Shown: in pieces, positions 36,001 to 51,000 of the stretch
Position numbering within the stretch: the stretch's first letter is position 1
Layout of the letters: every line of letters begins with the position of its first letter
NCBI GenBank assembly: GCA_916610825.1
Contig: OU744449.1
Span: 6,964,243-7,028,242 of the forward strand
From: Haliclystus octoradiatus
Taxonomy: Eukaryota > Cnidaria > Staurozoa > Stauromedusae > Haliclystidae
Length of the DNA: 64,000 nt
Direction: 5' to 3'
Notes under the pieces: generated by a model
Databases searched by the model: none
The model's input: the letters and a program-made list of their open reading frames with translations, nothing else
What the model was told of the DNA's origin: nothing
Translations under genes and position numbers: made by a program

Positions 36001-39000
36001 TTAAAGACTTTTTATTTGTAAATAACTACTAACTGGAAAGTGCGCTATACCAAATAAAGTATTATTATTATTATTATTATTGAATTAACACTGTATAAAA
36101 AGTCACCTGTATATAATGGTCAATTTATCTACCTCTCATAGCTGGCTGCTATATACAGGTTTCATTGCTTATTATTTCTAAATTAATTTGTTAAAATGCG
36201 ATGTAATATTTTATTTAACTTACCGTTGATTCAAGAAGGTAAACGAGATGATTAAAGTCTTGCAATTGACTGGCAATTTCAATGATTACTTGCAGCTTTC
36301 GCACTGTACTGGGACCTTGATTTTGAATCTAAAATAACCAAGCATCAAGATATGATACGTTTTGTTGGCCAAGGATCTGGCTGGTGAAATATTCAAATCA
36401 ACCGTAACGGGGCAGCTCAAAAATAATGTTTATTATCAATTTAAATTGCAACATCATTAAAATCTCTAATTTAGGCTAGGCATCTTTCCTCATCTTTGTG
36501 AAATGTCCCCATGTCATTGCCACGTATGCACAGAATGGTCAGCTAAAAATGATGTACTTCATGGATCACAAGGGGATCGTGCTAGTCACAGTCTAGGGCA
36601 TGTTTAATTCCAAAATACGAACATATTACTTTCAACGCTGGGCTACATATCACGACAGAATTGTCCGTATGGTTTTCAAATCACTAAATTGAAATGTTTA
36701 ACTGAAGGCAACAAAGATTTAAGCTCAAACAAGGGGTACAATCTTACAGTACAGATGTGTGATATCTACCGTTAGCTATGTATCGGGCTATGTATGAGAT
36801 AAATAGGATCGAGATACATACCAAAAATGTGAACACAATTTCTGGTCCAATATCAGTTTCAACTTTATAAGGCAGTGGTAGTAGTTCTTTATTTGTGTAG
36901 TAGATTTGTTTTGGAGCAGTAGAACTACGATGAGAATTAATATTAATGTAATAATGTTAGGATTATGGCGAAAGTCAATAGGGCAATCTCATCACCGTCA
37001 TCGTTATGCTTCTTTAGAAAGAGAAACATTTTCTATTCGTATATGCTGTTCATGTATTTTTGCTTTGCGCGATTACCCCTCCAACAATGCAGTCAAAGTG
37101 ACCCTTTTGGGTTATATTTGTGCCTCACTCTTTTTCCTCCATCAGGAACATGTTTATTTCCCCAACATGAACATGTTTATGTACACATTTCCAATTTCTG
37201 TCTCTTGAAAATCAAACGAAAATCTACTTTCAGAATGCTCGATTCAACGTTCAGCAGATGTACAGATCCCGTTTGAAAAAAGTTCAAGTTAAATGCATTT
37301 TTCTGACATTAAAGAATTGTAACTATTTTGTTGGACTTCAAATCATCTTGAGCTGAGCTTTGAAAAGATCATTTTTGAAAGCAGATTGTCATTTGGATCA
37401 GGAGTTCTTTTATTAAAGACAAAAACATGGAACATTCCAGTGTTTTTCCGATCTAAACCCCCTTATGAAAATAAACGGGTTCCTGGTGATGGGAAAAGAA
37501 TGAGACACAAAATCGTCACTTTGACTGCATTTTCGAATAGATAAGGATCGCGCAAAGCAAAACACAAGAACAACATGTACAATTATGTCTCGCAGATGCT
37601 TAGTCAGCTTGGTTGGAATTATGCGTCAGAGACAGGGTGAAATACATTCAGCTTTCCTGGGCGCATAGAATGCTCGTCCTATGCTATCCAGAGTATCCAC
37701 ATTCTTCTCTTCTCCATTCACCACAAAAACCCACTCCTCAACCAATAATGACATATGCATCAAACACAGCCAGTCAGCTGGTGTTTGTTCGGCTTGTTTG
37801 TGGAACAATTTGCCATCTTCGATAAAAGCGACCGCTGACAGTTCAACTTATAACAAAATGTGCAAAATTATGTTATTGTAAATTGACTAATAATTTATTC
37901 TTGGTCTTTTTAAATAACATTAAATTGTATTCTTTAATAATGAACCCTATATAAAAAGCATGTCTAGGCTTAAAGGTTTATCTCAATAAATGATGATGAT
38001 GTAACAATATAATTTTTTCCTCTATCCAATGAAGCAAACTTCCAAAATCTTGGATATACTGTACACTTTGATTAAAATTTTATTAAAATCTAAATCTACA
38101 TTATACGTATTCATTTATTTATTTATTTATTTTTATATATCTGATAAATTATATAATCAATGAAAGTGGATAAATCTAGCGTGAATTATGGTTGAAAGTA
38201 TTAACTAGTTTAATTAAAAGTAGTAATTAGTTTAATCGTTTATGTAGTTCTCCAATTTGATCGTTCTTAAGATAGTTTTCAATGATTTCCACGTGCATGT
38301 TTGAAAGTCGAGACTCTCTCATCTACTGATTTGATATTTGATAATTTTTGGCAGCGATTCTTACAAGTGAATTTTTACTAGCTGAGCATGTATATATAGC
38401 TCCGTACTGTGAAATCGTTCTTTGTTGCCGATTTACGGTTTCCCCAGTAGTATCAGAGAATTTTTACGTGACTTTATCATGACGCACTTTCCAGCATAGC
38501 AGGGCTATACGGAGTCGAGGATCAGCTGCTTGGTTGAACCAGGCACGATAGAGGTCATTTGAAAGTGTGAAAATCGCTGATTGGACAGACCTTCAGATGA
38601 TAGGGATATGTTTGGCCCACATACACTTTGGTTTCCCATTATCATAAGGGGTGAAATTTGCTTAAAAGATACTAACAATTTACAATTTACATACTATAGT
38701 GTTTTACTCACCCTGAAATCCTAATACAAGCCAATGCCTTTGCCTTAGATTTCAAAGTAAGTTTGTTGTTTTTATCGTTGGTATCTTTACTGACACTGAA
38801 AAACAGGGAAAATTAGACATTAATCAAAGTACATGTAAAAATACATCATAGCGTTAGCGTAGGGGCTAAATCATTGTTAGTCTCGATCGACGTCAAATGT
38901 TCCATTCCATGATCGGTTAGTGCCACTATTAAAGTGGATATTCTGGATATAGGGAGATTGTTTCTTTAGATAGAGAATTAATATTGATAAAAATATATCT

Positions 39001-42000
39001 GCGTATTGAGCTGAACGTTGAAACGATCATTCTGAAAGCAGATTGTCATTTGGATCAGCCGTTTTTTAATTAGAAAGAAAAACACGAAACGATAAGTGCG
39101 TTTTCCGGTCTAAACCCTATTTTAAACTCATCCGATCATGAGCTCTGGGTTAGGTGCTTGGTTGGTGGGATATCTATTAACATGCTTCTATTTAGATATT
39201 TATATGCACAACTAATAAGCTTCAATAACATCTATATGCTTTATGTTCAATGCTTGCTCTCTGCGTTAATAACATCTCTCAGCTGGCTTTATGCGTTTAA
39301 CTTCTACATGCTTGTTGTATGCTGCTCTTGCTATGGCGAACCAGTCACTCTCCGACTAATGCGTGGATCCCGAACCAACCAAGCACCCGTCACACTGATA
39401 ATCAGTGGAAATTACACATAATGAATACATAATGAATACAAACCTGACCTCACTTACCAACTTGAGAAACCTAAATAAACCTAAATGAAAAAGCACAATT
39501 ATGGGATGGGTGGGAGGGAATCAATTAAAGACAATAACAACCAATAAACTTATAAAATTATAATAAAAATACTTTTCACGATATCACTCAAAGCATTGAA
39601 GCATTGAAACATAAGCATGTGCGTATCATAAAGCGAGGATAAATGCGAATGCGTTAGATAGCTTTCGATCCCTTCAAAGGATGACTTGAACACAAAAGAA
39701 GGTGCGCCGAAACTGCTACTCAACTTCCGCAAAATTAGCTAGAGGCTCGGACCTTCACAGTATGATAATTACCTAATCTGGATAAACACGCTGAGACATT
39801 ATTAATGCTTACATCACTACTTTTTGGAATTGACATGCTACCTTTCCCCTGGAGCTATAAACGGGGAAGAATAATAACTCTGCCAATGCAACACATCGGC
39901 TGATTTTAACTTCGCCTAAATTAAGAAATGTAAGCTATATATAAAAAATTAACGGGTTCCTAGTGGTGGAAAAGAGTGAGACACAAAATCGTCACTTTGA
40001 ATGCATTTTTGGAGGGGTAATGATCGCGCATAGCAGAAACACAAGAAAAAATTTACGAATAGAAAATGTTTCTCTTTTCAAGGAAGCAAACTCCCATTAC
40101 CCGGGATAGATACTTCAAAAACACACTTACGTCATGGGCCGACATTGCACGCACGTGACATGCTCTAATCAGTATTCTAATCGACGTATAAACTTACGTT
40201 TTAGCTTCCACAAGAAATGTATATTCTTCTCCAGTCGGTCGGGTTTGTGCAAGAGCAAGTTTGACATTAATCTTCATCTAAAAACAAAATATTATATAAA
40301 TAGTTTCCGTGGAAAACTTGAATGATCTGCTGCGCATGCGCAAAATGTAACAGGCAGTCATTGAAGCATCTTGCCATTCTTACAGTACATGCTATTTACT
40401 CTTACTTTTGTCTTATTCATATTCAGATATAAACTCATGGCAAAAAAATAAAAAAATAAAATTTCACCACAATCGGAATGCTCTGGTGGATTGGTTGGTA
40501 TATAACCTGTTGGTTTATCCAATGATATTGCTTGGATGAGCCTCGCTGGTGCGGGGTGCAGGCTTCAAACCTGTAGCCGATTGACGTCGGAGTGGTTCGA
40601 TTCCACCTTCTGAGCGCCTTTTTGATAATTTTTTTTACGGCACCTTCATATTTCTTTATGAACGTGTAAACGTAAGCAACAATAATTTTTAATAATTAAC
40701 AACAATAAGCTGCAATAGACCAGGCTTATTTTATTATAATTTTAATATTTTACTCACTTCACTTTTCTCTTTAAAAACTTTTGAAATCTCAAATGTTAGT
40801 AGTCTTCTATTTGGTGGTAAAGATTTTTCCTCGAATAACACATTTGTACCCTATAAAATTAATACAATTCAATAAAACAATAAAAATAGTTTAGCCAACA
40901 TGGAACATTTTACCTTGAGAATATAGTTCAGGTCAATGATAGGTACTTAGGTAGGTCTCTTTGTTCAGCCTTTTAATAGCAGAAGTAAAAGTTAGTGCAG
41001 TTTAGATAGTCTAACAATCCCACGATGTGACGATTCTCGCTATACATAAATTCATTTATATACATGAGTGGACATACAACATACAGCGTGGCTTCAGGGT
41101 AAGTTGGTGACTCCTGCCCAAACAAATATCAAACAGGCCATCAAACAATGTGGTATTAAATTTCAAGATGTGATTGTGAATTTGAGATTTCACGTTTCGG
41201 GCCTTGAAATTACAGTATATCATACGTTTAAAAACATTTTTTATTCTCATTAATTTAAGATAGGTCACAATCAACTAAACAGAACAGGTTTAATTAACTA
41301 ATAATTGACACAATCCACTTTAAAATAGCTGTAAACTTACAGTTCCTAGATCAATTCCATTTACACTGATATCACTCGGCATAGTAACTTCCAATGTAGA
41401 CAATAAAGCATTCTCTCCAGCATTTTTCACCAAAATATCAAGAGAGAACTCTTTGATTTTGCCAAAAACGAGTTGCGTCTCACCGCTGAAAAGTAATTGT
41501 ATAGACACTGCAATAGGTATTACTATGAACTTAAAACTAGTCTGCAATATTATTAGCCTGCGTAGGCTACCATCCCTAAGGTTTTTCCTGGAACCATAGG
41601 TTTCAGAAAAAACCTCGGGGCTGGTACGCAGGCTACAATATTATCAGTAATTCAAGAATATAAATTTTAAGTAGCGATGTTGGATGTTAGTATTACAGAG
41701 GATGGTTAAATGCAGAAAATTGACCAGCGGTCTTTGCACTCGGTCTTCGAATATGCACTGATACACTACACTATGTTTGGCTTGAAAACTGATTCACTTT
41801 TCAACTTTGAGCCAGTGCAACGGTCAATTTTATGCTAACAAATAGTTAAAAACAGGTCGATACAAGCATAAACTTGCATGATTTAAGTATCCTAGTTGAC
41901 TCCCTCAAATGATCGTGATCAAGCACTAACGCGGGGCCTTATGAATTCGATAGATTGGGTTTTTGGGTCCGGTTTATGCATTAATGTATCGATCGAAGGA

Positions 42001-45000
42001 GGGTGTATTGAAAGTGATATTGTGTTTTAAAATGTAAATGTCATATCGGCCACCGACACTCTAATCATCCTCTTCTTGTCGGCGGGAAAACATCTAGCAG
42101 TACAGAGAAACAGTCAGCTATGATCTTTGGGAAAATTGAACGCTACAGACAACACTTTGTGAACAGGGTTATTCCGATAGAATATTCTTACTTTTGAGAT
42201 TGCTCAGATGACCACTATTGACAGGTGACCGCTATAACAGGTTCATTTGCTTATTTTATCAAAGTTATAGCCCACTACGTAGCATTTGTATATGTTATTG
42301 GAGTTCCAATGCAACGTGACATTATTCGTTCCTTTACATACATTTTAGTATTTGTCATATGAAGTAGTCCAGTATCATTCAGGTCAATTTTACTTACGCT
42401 GGTAATGCAATCGTTCCTGTGACGCTTAAATCTGAATCACATTGATTGTCTGCACCGCAGCCTTTCAAGTAAGTAATCTACAATAAAAGCATTGGAATAA
42501 GATTTTAGAATGGATCTTTAATGGGTTAATCAGTCAAATCATACGACCATGCACCGCGTCTGACAAATGTTTCAGCCTTCTAGAATCCTAGAGGCACTTC
42601 ACCATTGTCTTCTGAATTTCTTCATTGTTTTTTTCTTGTTGAAGTTTGACCAATAAATCGTAAAGATATCAAATTTCTTCTGAATTTGCTCTTGGCTTTC
42701 CGAAATATAGGATTTCAGGATTCCTATTGTTTTCAGACCCTGACCAATGAAGTTGTATGATCTTTTAGTTTGCAGATATTCTAAGATGATCCTTCCCATT
42801 CGTTTGTTAGCAGCTAAGTCACATGAGGATCTAGTGCATGTTCCCAAAATTATGTTCCACTTGAATTTGAATAGTGCTTGGGCGTAGCCATAGACTTATT
42901 AGAACATCTAGACTGCTAACTTCTGACGTCATCAATTAACAAGCCCTAAAATCGAATGTCCGCAAAAAATTTCTCGAAATTTCGAAAAACGTAAAGAATA
43001 TCCGCCATGTTGGCCTCACCAGGTTTTCAAAAGTCCATTTAAAATATTAGGAAACAAGCAAATGGAGTGGAGGAAATAAGGTATTGTGAGCGCATTGGAA
43101 GACTGATCGTCATCAAATTTCAATAATTTGAAGATCATAGAGTTGTCTAGACAATGGAGGTGTTCAATCCGATTGGTGACATGATTAGCAGCTACATAAA
43201 TGAATTAACGGGTATTTTTTTAGCTGAACACACAATTTCTGTAACAATTAGATAGATTATTACACTTTAATTTGTATGAATAATCATGCTATCATTATCA
43301 TCTATTGATTTAGATACTTTGACATATGTTTACATCATTAATTGAATTTTAAATATATTTACAACAATATCTCTGAAAGTAGTGCGTTCTATTTTTTCGC
43401 TAATCTCTCAGTTACCAATCGGATTGAACACGTCCACTGTCTAGCAAAATCTATGATCTTCAATTTATTGTAATTTGATGACGATCGGTATTCAATTGCG
43501 CTCACAATAGCTTATGACCCTCACTCCATTTGTCAGTTTCCTAATATTTTATATGGCGTTTTGAAAATGTGGTGAGGCCAACATGGCGGATTTCGTTTAT
43601 TCGATGGTTTTCAAGCGGACACTGTGACGTCAGAAGTTAGTGGTCTAGATGTTCTAATAAGTCTATGGGCGTAGCTCACCTGTTGTTGACCAGACTGCCT
43701 GTTGTAAAAATCAACAATAGGACATAGTCCATTACAACCGGTAGGAGGTTTATCATAAGAAAGTTCAGATGTAACAACAATACTGTTGGCAAGATTTTTG
43801 GTCCGGTCCTGAAAAACATAAATAAATGAAAAATAATAAAACATTACAACACATTATTCACTGTTACATATTGATTGAATTGTCCTCATATTTAGATCAA
43901 TGCTATAAATTATATAGATAACAAAATCGACAAGACAAATCAAGTGTGATTATTTGGTTACTAAAATGCAGTTCTCACCGTAACATAGAATAGTGTGTTT
44001 TCGCATTGTCTGTTACCAATACTCAAGTTAACAACCTTTGAGACGATTTTAGTACGTTTGTTATTTGTATCAAAGACAAACGCACGCTTCTCAAGGGAGT
44101 TTTTATCAAATTCCAGCTTCAATTGTAAATCTACATTAAGAAAATCAAATTATGTAAATAGGCTACTGAATTGGGCCATTTTCAGTAGGTTTCAGCTTTT
44201 AAGGTGCGTTTCAGCAGATTTTCAGTAGAATGAGTATAGCATCTAGATTTAAGTGTCTGGTGAATTTCAGTATGGTTTCAGTACTCAATCCCATTCCAGT
44301 ACGTTTTCAGTAGAGAGTCAGTACATCCAAGATTCAAAGTGGTGTAGTGGCTAGGGCGTTGGACCACGGCCCGCAGGGTCTCGGGTTCAATCCCTGTCCG
44401 GAGCACTATTGTGATGACAATATAATACTTTCATAATAATAATAATCACAACCATATGCTATAATTAAATTTGACTTGATTGTACACTTAGCAGCAACAA
44501 GTTAATTGCAGTGAGTTTTATAGTATAATTTGTCAAATCATCAACAAGTGAAAGAGAGCGAATACGCTTACATTGCATATAGAGATCAACTGCTCATAGA
44601 ATCTATTAAACTTTCATATCATATGTATATGGTATTATAGTATTAGATATTATCTAATAGCAGTAAAACAGTGCTCAATGTCAGTTGACAGAGCTGTAAA
44701 TATAATAAAGAAGTCAAAGACTACACATTTTGATACTGTTACTTAAAGTTTCACGCTTTATGCGATCCTCAGACAGTTAAAACTAATCCGGATTAGTTTT
44801 AACTGTCTGAGGATCGCATAAAGCGTGAAACTTTAAGTAACAGTATCAAAATGTGTAGTCTTTGACTTCTTTATTATATATGGTATTATATATATATATC
44901 CACCACTGACACCAGAACCATGTAAACATCATGACATTTTATTGCGTTTCATGGCATTTTCACATTTAATATCGTGAATATGGATTAGTCATATGGTTTT

Positions 45001-48000
45001 CACAACACTTTCATGGGACTTTATGGTTTTGGTGTTGGTAGTAATCTGTAATTAGACGTTTACATGTATTGTATAATTGTTCTCTTTTACCATGTAAATG
45101 TCTCAGTTTTGTTTGTCTTTTAATACCAAAATTGTTATAGTTTTTCATAGTTCAACAATGAAATTTATAATAGTAGCACAGAAGTTAAAGTCCAAACAAA
45201 CTTTTGAGGAATCTACCATGAATGCGTGGCAAAGGGATCAGATAAATTGATAGTTATTCCTCCTGTATCATCAGCAAATCCAAATTTGATCAACAAGAAT
45301 TTATCTAAAAATAGTTCAGATTCTCAAAAGACAAAACCTAAACCAAAATATATTTGTGCCTGTGACTAAATTTTTTCCTTCCAATGTACCTGAAAGTTGA
45401 TTAGGCTATTGACTTATGAGAGGACAATATTCTGATTAGAATAACACTGATTGAAACATGCTTATAATTAATATTCAATAGAAGCTGATAATCTAGAAAG
45501 TCTGTAATAGTCACTCTAAATGCATAATTTTCTGTAATCTTGATAGTTGTGCATGCAGTAACTCTATTGTTCCAAAGATGTGTCTGCGTCTGACTGTCCC
45601 AGCAGTCCCCATTTTATTGAGCCCTGCTCAAAACCAGTTTACAAATGATTTCACATAACTAAACTGGAGTTCAATAGGGCGTCTAATTATAGCTCCACAT
45701 TGTTATGATTTTAAGTGCATCGGGGGATGACCTGTGGTTACTGATCAATCAAAAGTTATTTAGATTTTAATTAATCTAATCCCTTACCAAGCTGATTTGG
45801 TACATTTTTTCCTTTGTAAGATAAACATATTTCTGCGTTGATGCTACAACAAAAATGTACAAAAGTCCATTACACTTATGTTCTTTGATAGAACCATTAA
45901 ACAAGTCAGTTAAAAGGAAATAAGATCAATGTAGATTAAAAATATTTTTAATGTTGCAATTTGACTGTCATCAAAAAAGATTGTTACTAATGTTGCCATT
46001 ACAGTTTCTTTATTATAAAAATGGGCGTGACATTGTTTGATTAAATGATAATTGTTGTTAAGAACAATAAAGACTACAAATACAATGTAAATATATTCTC
46101 AAAATCCGATTTAATCCAATAGAAAAAACTGGAAATTGTCAGCCTGATCTGATCCGAATACAAAAGGTCAATCTGAATCGGATTGGATTGGATTCGCACA
46201 CCTCAACAGCAAAGATTTGACATAAATATGATGTGATATTCAACAACAGCAACAACAACGTTGGTCGATGACTAAATACAGGTATTTTTCGTAATTATCA
46301 ATTGTAATTTCGTCTCATTGTTAATTTCGAAAAACAAGGCCCTCAAATAGACACATACTTGTGGTGCTTAAAGGCATAAAACTTGAAGGCCTTACGTGAT
46401 CAAAATCGAAAAATGAATGACATTTTTTACGCAACAAAAATAGTGTGCATCACGCATAGACCAAGCACAAATACCGCTGGTTAATTTTATGCTTTCAAAA
46501 GGTGAATGTCAGTAATGCATGCAATATTCATATATGTTTGAAATGAAGGTTATTATTAATGACAAATGCAGTTAGTTATATTAGGTTGTTCTTCTTACCA
46601 TGTATATTGGAGGCCATCAGGTCCAATACAACCAGCTGGTGAATTAGTAATTGCAACTTTGGTTGAATTTAACTTCATTTCCATCAATGGAATAATAATT
46701 GGACGACCTCTGAAAGTTGAAAAATTGTGAAGCATCTCTATATATTGTAAATTAATAACAATATCAGGAATAAAACATGGCAATCAATGTAGGACAGGAT
46801 CTTTTTCGGTATGTCTTACAAAGTGCCTTGATTATATATCTTTCACAATGCTTCTTATTATTGCACAGCAAAAAAAAAATGGAAATCTTATTTTAAGTAA
46901 AACTTTCTAATGTTAAGTATACATTTGATAAAAATAAGCAAAATAGTTTTGTCCATATAGTAAGTATCAATATCTTGATAAGTCTCTTGTTAGTAAGTAA
47001 ATTTTCACTAAGCAATAATCCCCCTTTCACTGTGAAATATTGAATCATAACATGTTACATATGAATATGTTCAAACACAGCTCACAGTTCAAACATTTCT
47101 TCATAAACATACCTTATTAAATGGACCCTATCAGATTGGTAACTTCCAACTGCAATGTCTAGTAGAAATAGAAACATAACGCATTTAATTATCCGACTTT
47201 TCTTCAAATGTATCAGTTTAAAATTACAGAAAGGATTATTTTAGTGTGTCCTGTTCAGTGTCCAGCGTCTGACCAAAGGTTCAGCCTTCTGAATCCTAGA
47301 GGCATTTTAACATCTTCATTTCCTCTAACTTCTGGAATCTAGGATTCCAGGATTTCTACTTTTATAAGACCATGTTGTGTCTGTCAAAAGGTTTATCTTT
47401 CCAGAACACCAGAGTATTTCTAGATTTTTTTTCACAATTTTTTGTTATGGTTTGACCTATAAATCGGAAAACTATCGATTTTCTTTTGCATTTCCTCTAA
47501 CCATTTGAAATCTAGGATTACAGGGTGTACTTTTTTGTTTGATCCTGGTCATGTGGCAATTTACATTATAACGGTTGGGTTGGGGTTGGTTTATCATTAG
47601 CGGATATTGAAATTGAATCTAGCCTTGATTGCCCAGTATATTCTATTATTTATGCAATTAATTTCAAGAATTAATCACAAATTCAATTATCCTAGAGCAT
47701 AGGAGATAGAAAAAGCATTAAACAATATATTTTATTTATGGTGATGTTGAGTATTCAAATTACCAAGGATCAGATTAAATATAAATTATGCACCTTGATC
47801 AATCAAATAAATGTAGATAAATGTAAATAGAAAATGTGAATGGAATTAAGTTTAGCATGTTAACAGAATCATAGAACGATGAATTAATTATTATGCAAAT
47901 TAGAATTTTAACTATATATGACATGCAAAACTGTTTATCGATCTCTTTACAAATTGCTTGAACTTGATACAACATTATCTCGAAACTGTCGCAAATAGCT

Positions 48001-51000
48001 GCGTTTTGATTTATCGGTGATCTGCATGATGAAGTATAACCAAATTATTACTTATTTTGTGAATAAAATAACATTGAATAATTGAGATTCCAGATAATTC
48101 TATATTTTGTCATTCATTTGATTATAACATACTAATCAATCATACCAATATTATTATCTCCATCTAAATCCATGCCACCAGTTAATGAAGCCCCAAATGA
48201 CGATGGTGTGCCAGGAACATCTGATGCCAAGATTATTTGAACAGGTTCAAAATTATTAGCTAATCCATTTGGCCCACCATGATAGATGTAAACAGCGCCT
48301 TTGCCATCAGGTCCGCCATATGGTGCACCAATAGCAATATCTGAAATTGAATCACAAAATTGTTGCTTAATGTAATGTATCATATATGTACTGTATTCAT
48401 TTTTCATGCTTACATTCAAGTTAAGCCAAGCTAAGTTAAGTTGAGACGTCTGTCAAGCCGGCCTCATATCACATTTGCCATCAGGACCTGTCAGAAGGCA
48501 CACTAATAGCAGTATCTATATCGAAGAATATTTTAATAATTTTCAGATAAGGAACTTGGAATGACTTAATTGGATGGAGCCTACAAGAAGGAGTTTATGT
48601 GGTTAGGATCAGAAGTTGGTGTCCGATTGGATTTCGAACAAGTCATCGCTTTCTTTGAAATTTTGAAGTTTGGTTCATAAATATAAAAAATATCAACTTC
48701 CTTGAATTTGTTAGAACAATTTTCCAGAATTTAGTATTCCCAAATCTATTTTAACATGCAAATAGGATTCAACTAGATGGAAATGAAGCAATCGTTTTGA
48801 TTCTATCGGCCTGTATATTGAGCGCGAAATTGCAAAAAGGAATTTCCACCTACATTATAGCGTGAAAGAAGCTTCCTTAGCTTTTCCAGACAACAGATTT
48901 CCATTTTTTTGCATATATGCATGAATTTGTGAAAATAGTGGGTGATTACGATATTGCCATGGCATAATGGGAGAAGGGCTTTGGACTCAATCTTGCATCT
49001 AGCAACCTAGTAGGCCTATGCAACGATATATGTTAATTATCCTTTTAAGATTATGTCAGAAAATCATAATTTTCATACCACAAATATATTACTGTACAAG
49101 GTTATCTTAACACAAATGTTTGCATAATTTCCCGATAAAGGATTAAATTTGCATTATTTCTCAGTTGCGGACAGACCACAAATGATTTATTTACAAACAG
49201 ACACTACTATTATTATAGAGAATATGCTTTTGAGTGTTTGATTTCACTGTACCTTCATACTTATCCAGATTAAGATCTCCAACTGCAGCAATTGATGAAC
49301 CAAACAAAGCATTCTCATTCTTTTCAGGGGTAAGACTCTTTCCATTGGGATCAACACCACCCTAAAGCAATACATTTTAATAAATTACTAGGTTAATATA
49401 AATAGGATGAGTCAAATAGCCCATCAAAATCATCACTCCAATGCTCAAAGGGTCTAAGATGATTACGTGTTTTGTGAATTGTAGATAATCGGATATCCCT
49501 TATCAGTAAGTACGTACAGGTATATGCAAAATGGTGCATTACAATCGAGAATCGACCTATATGAATTAGAGAAATTTAAGAACTTGGTAAACTTGCTCCC
49601 TTCAAATATTAAAAATAATCCGAGATGCATTTGAAGAGATAGCTGACATGTATTGTAATTATAGGGCGTCATTCTTAGAAATTACAATATCATAATTGAT
49701 TATTTCATAGATTGAAATTAGTTGAAGAAGCAGTTAATGTAACAAAACTGAAACATTTTGATGTTCTTGAAATTGATTGATAAAATGCAAGATATTTCAA
49801 GCATTGCAAGCTTTGATGGTGGGTTTGGGGTGCAGTGATACAATGATAATGAAACTTGAACTTATGCGGCACGATAAAGAACAACACATATTACATTTAA
49901 TGAAAACAGCCACATAAACAAAACAGTTGCACTCACAGCTGCATTGTTAATAAAAACATATGCACGTCCTTCTTGTACAGAAGTAGAATGATAAGGTGCA
50001 CCGACAATAAGCTCATCAAATCTAAAAAATAGAAAGAAGAAAGTGTGGAACATTGTACAAATATCTTCCTTTCTTTATTTAAAATGACCGACAAGACATC
50101 AGTTCAATTTTCAGATAACGCATTCCAGACTACATTTAGCGTTTCAGAAAAAATAATTATTGAGGCCATGTTCAGTGTGATTGATTGATTGATTGATATC
50201 TATTTGAAAAACTTTTCTGAAATATAATAATTTTACAGGCAAGCACAGGAAAGCAATGTCCGCTTACATGTGGCTAAATCACTATGTTTTAAATGAGATA
50301 ATAATGTTTAAAGACTTATAGGTAATGATTGATGATATATCATGATATGATACATTTTATCATTCGTCATAGTGTCACTAACATACAGCTTAATCATAAT
50401 CATGTGTAATAATCCATAATAATGTAAAATCTCACCCATCACGGTTTAAATCAACAGCTATAACCGATGATCCAAAATAAGCACCAGTCTAGGTAGAAAA
50501 CAAATTAAATTATAAAATGAATTTTTACTACTCTACTGTACTTGCATTAAGATAGAATACACTATATGCATTATATATTTAGATGCATACATTATTACAT
50601 TCTAGCCCCTTAAAATACTACATATCTATTTGCTACTTACTTGTCCATCTGGATTGTCAATCACACTGTTTGTTTTCAGCTTTGTTTGGATAGCAGCTTC
50701 ATACCAAACAACCTAAATAAAAGTGATTGGAAATCATATTTGGCAGCATCTAAACTACAAACATATGATGCACTGTACTAGTACAAGGTAACCTCGTTAA
50801 TATCACTACATGTCTTTGTGCAGCCAGAAATCGTGATAATTTAAGTGGATTGTGATATTAACAGGAGTGAAATAGTTGAGTTTAGTAGAAATTGGTACTG
50901 AATAAATAGTGATAATAATAAGCAGGTTACGCAGTATATATAAATAAAATGAGTAAAACAAAGAGACATACGGTTCTTGCTACTCCGAGTTTCATGCCAT

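Noticed and set aside
36906..37276. two overlapping frames of about 100 codons
   Set aside because: They lie in the arm of a foldback element and start inside an integrin exon on the other strand. No domain is recognisable.
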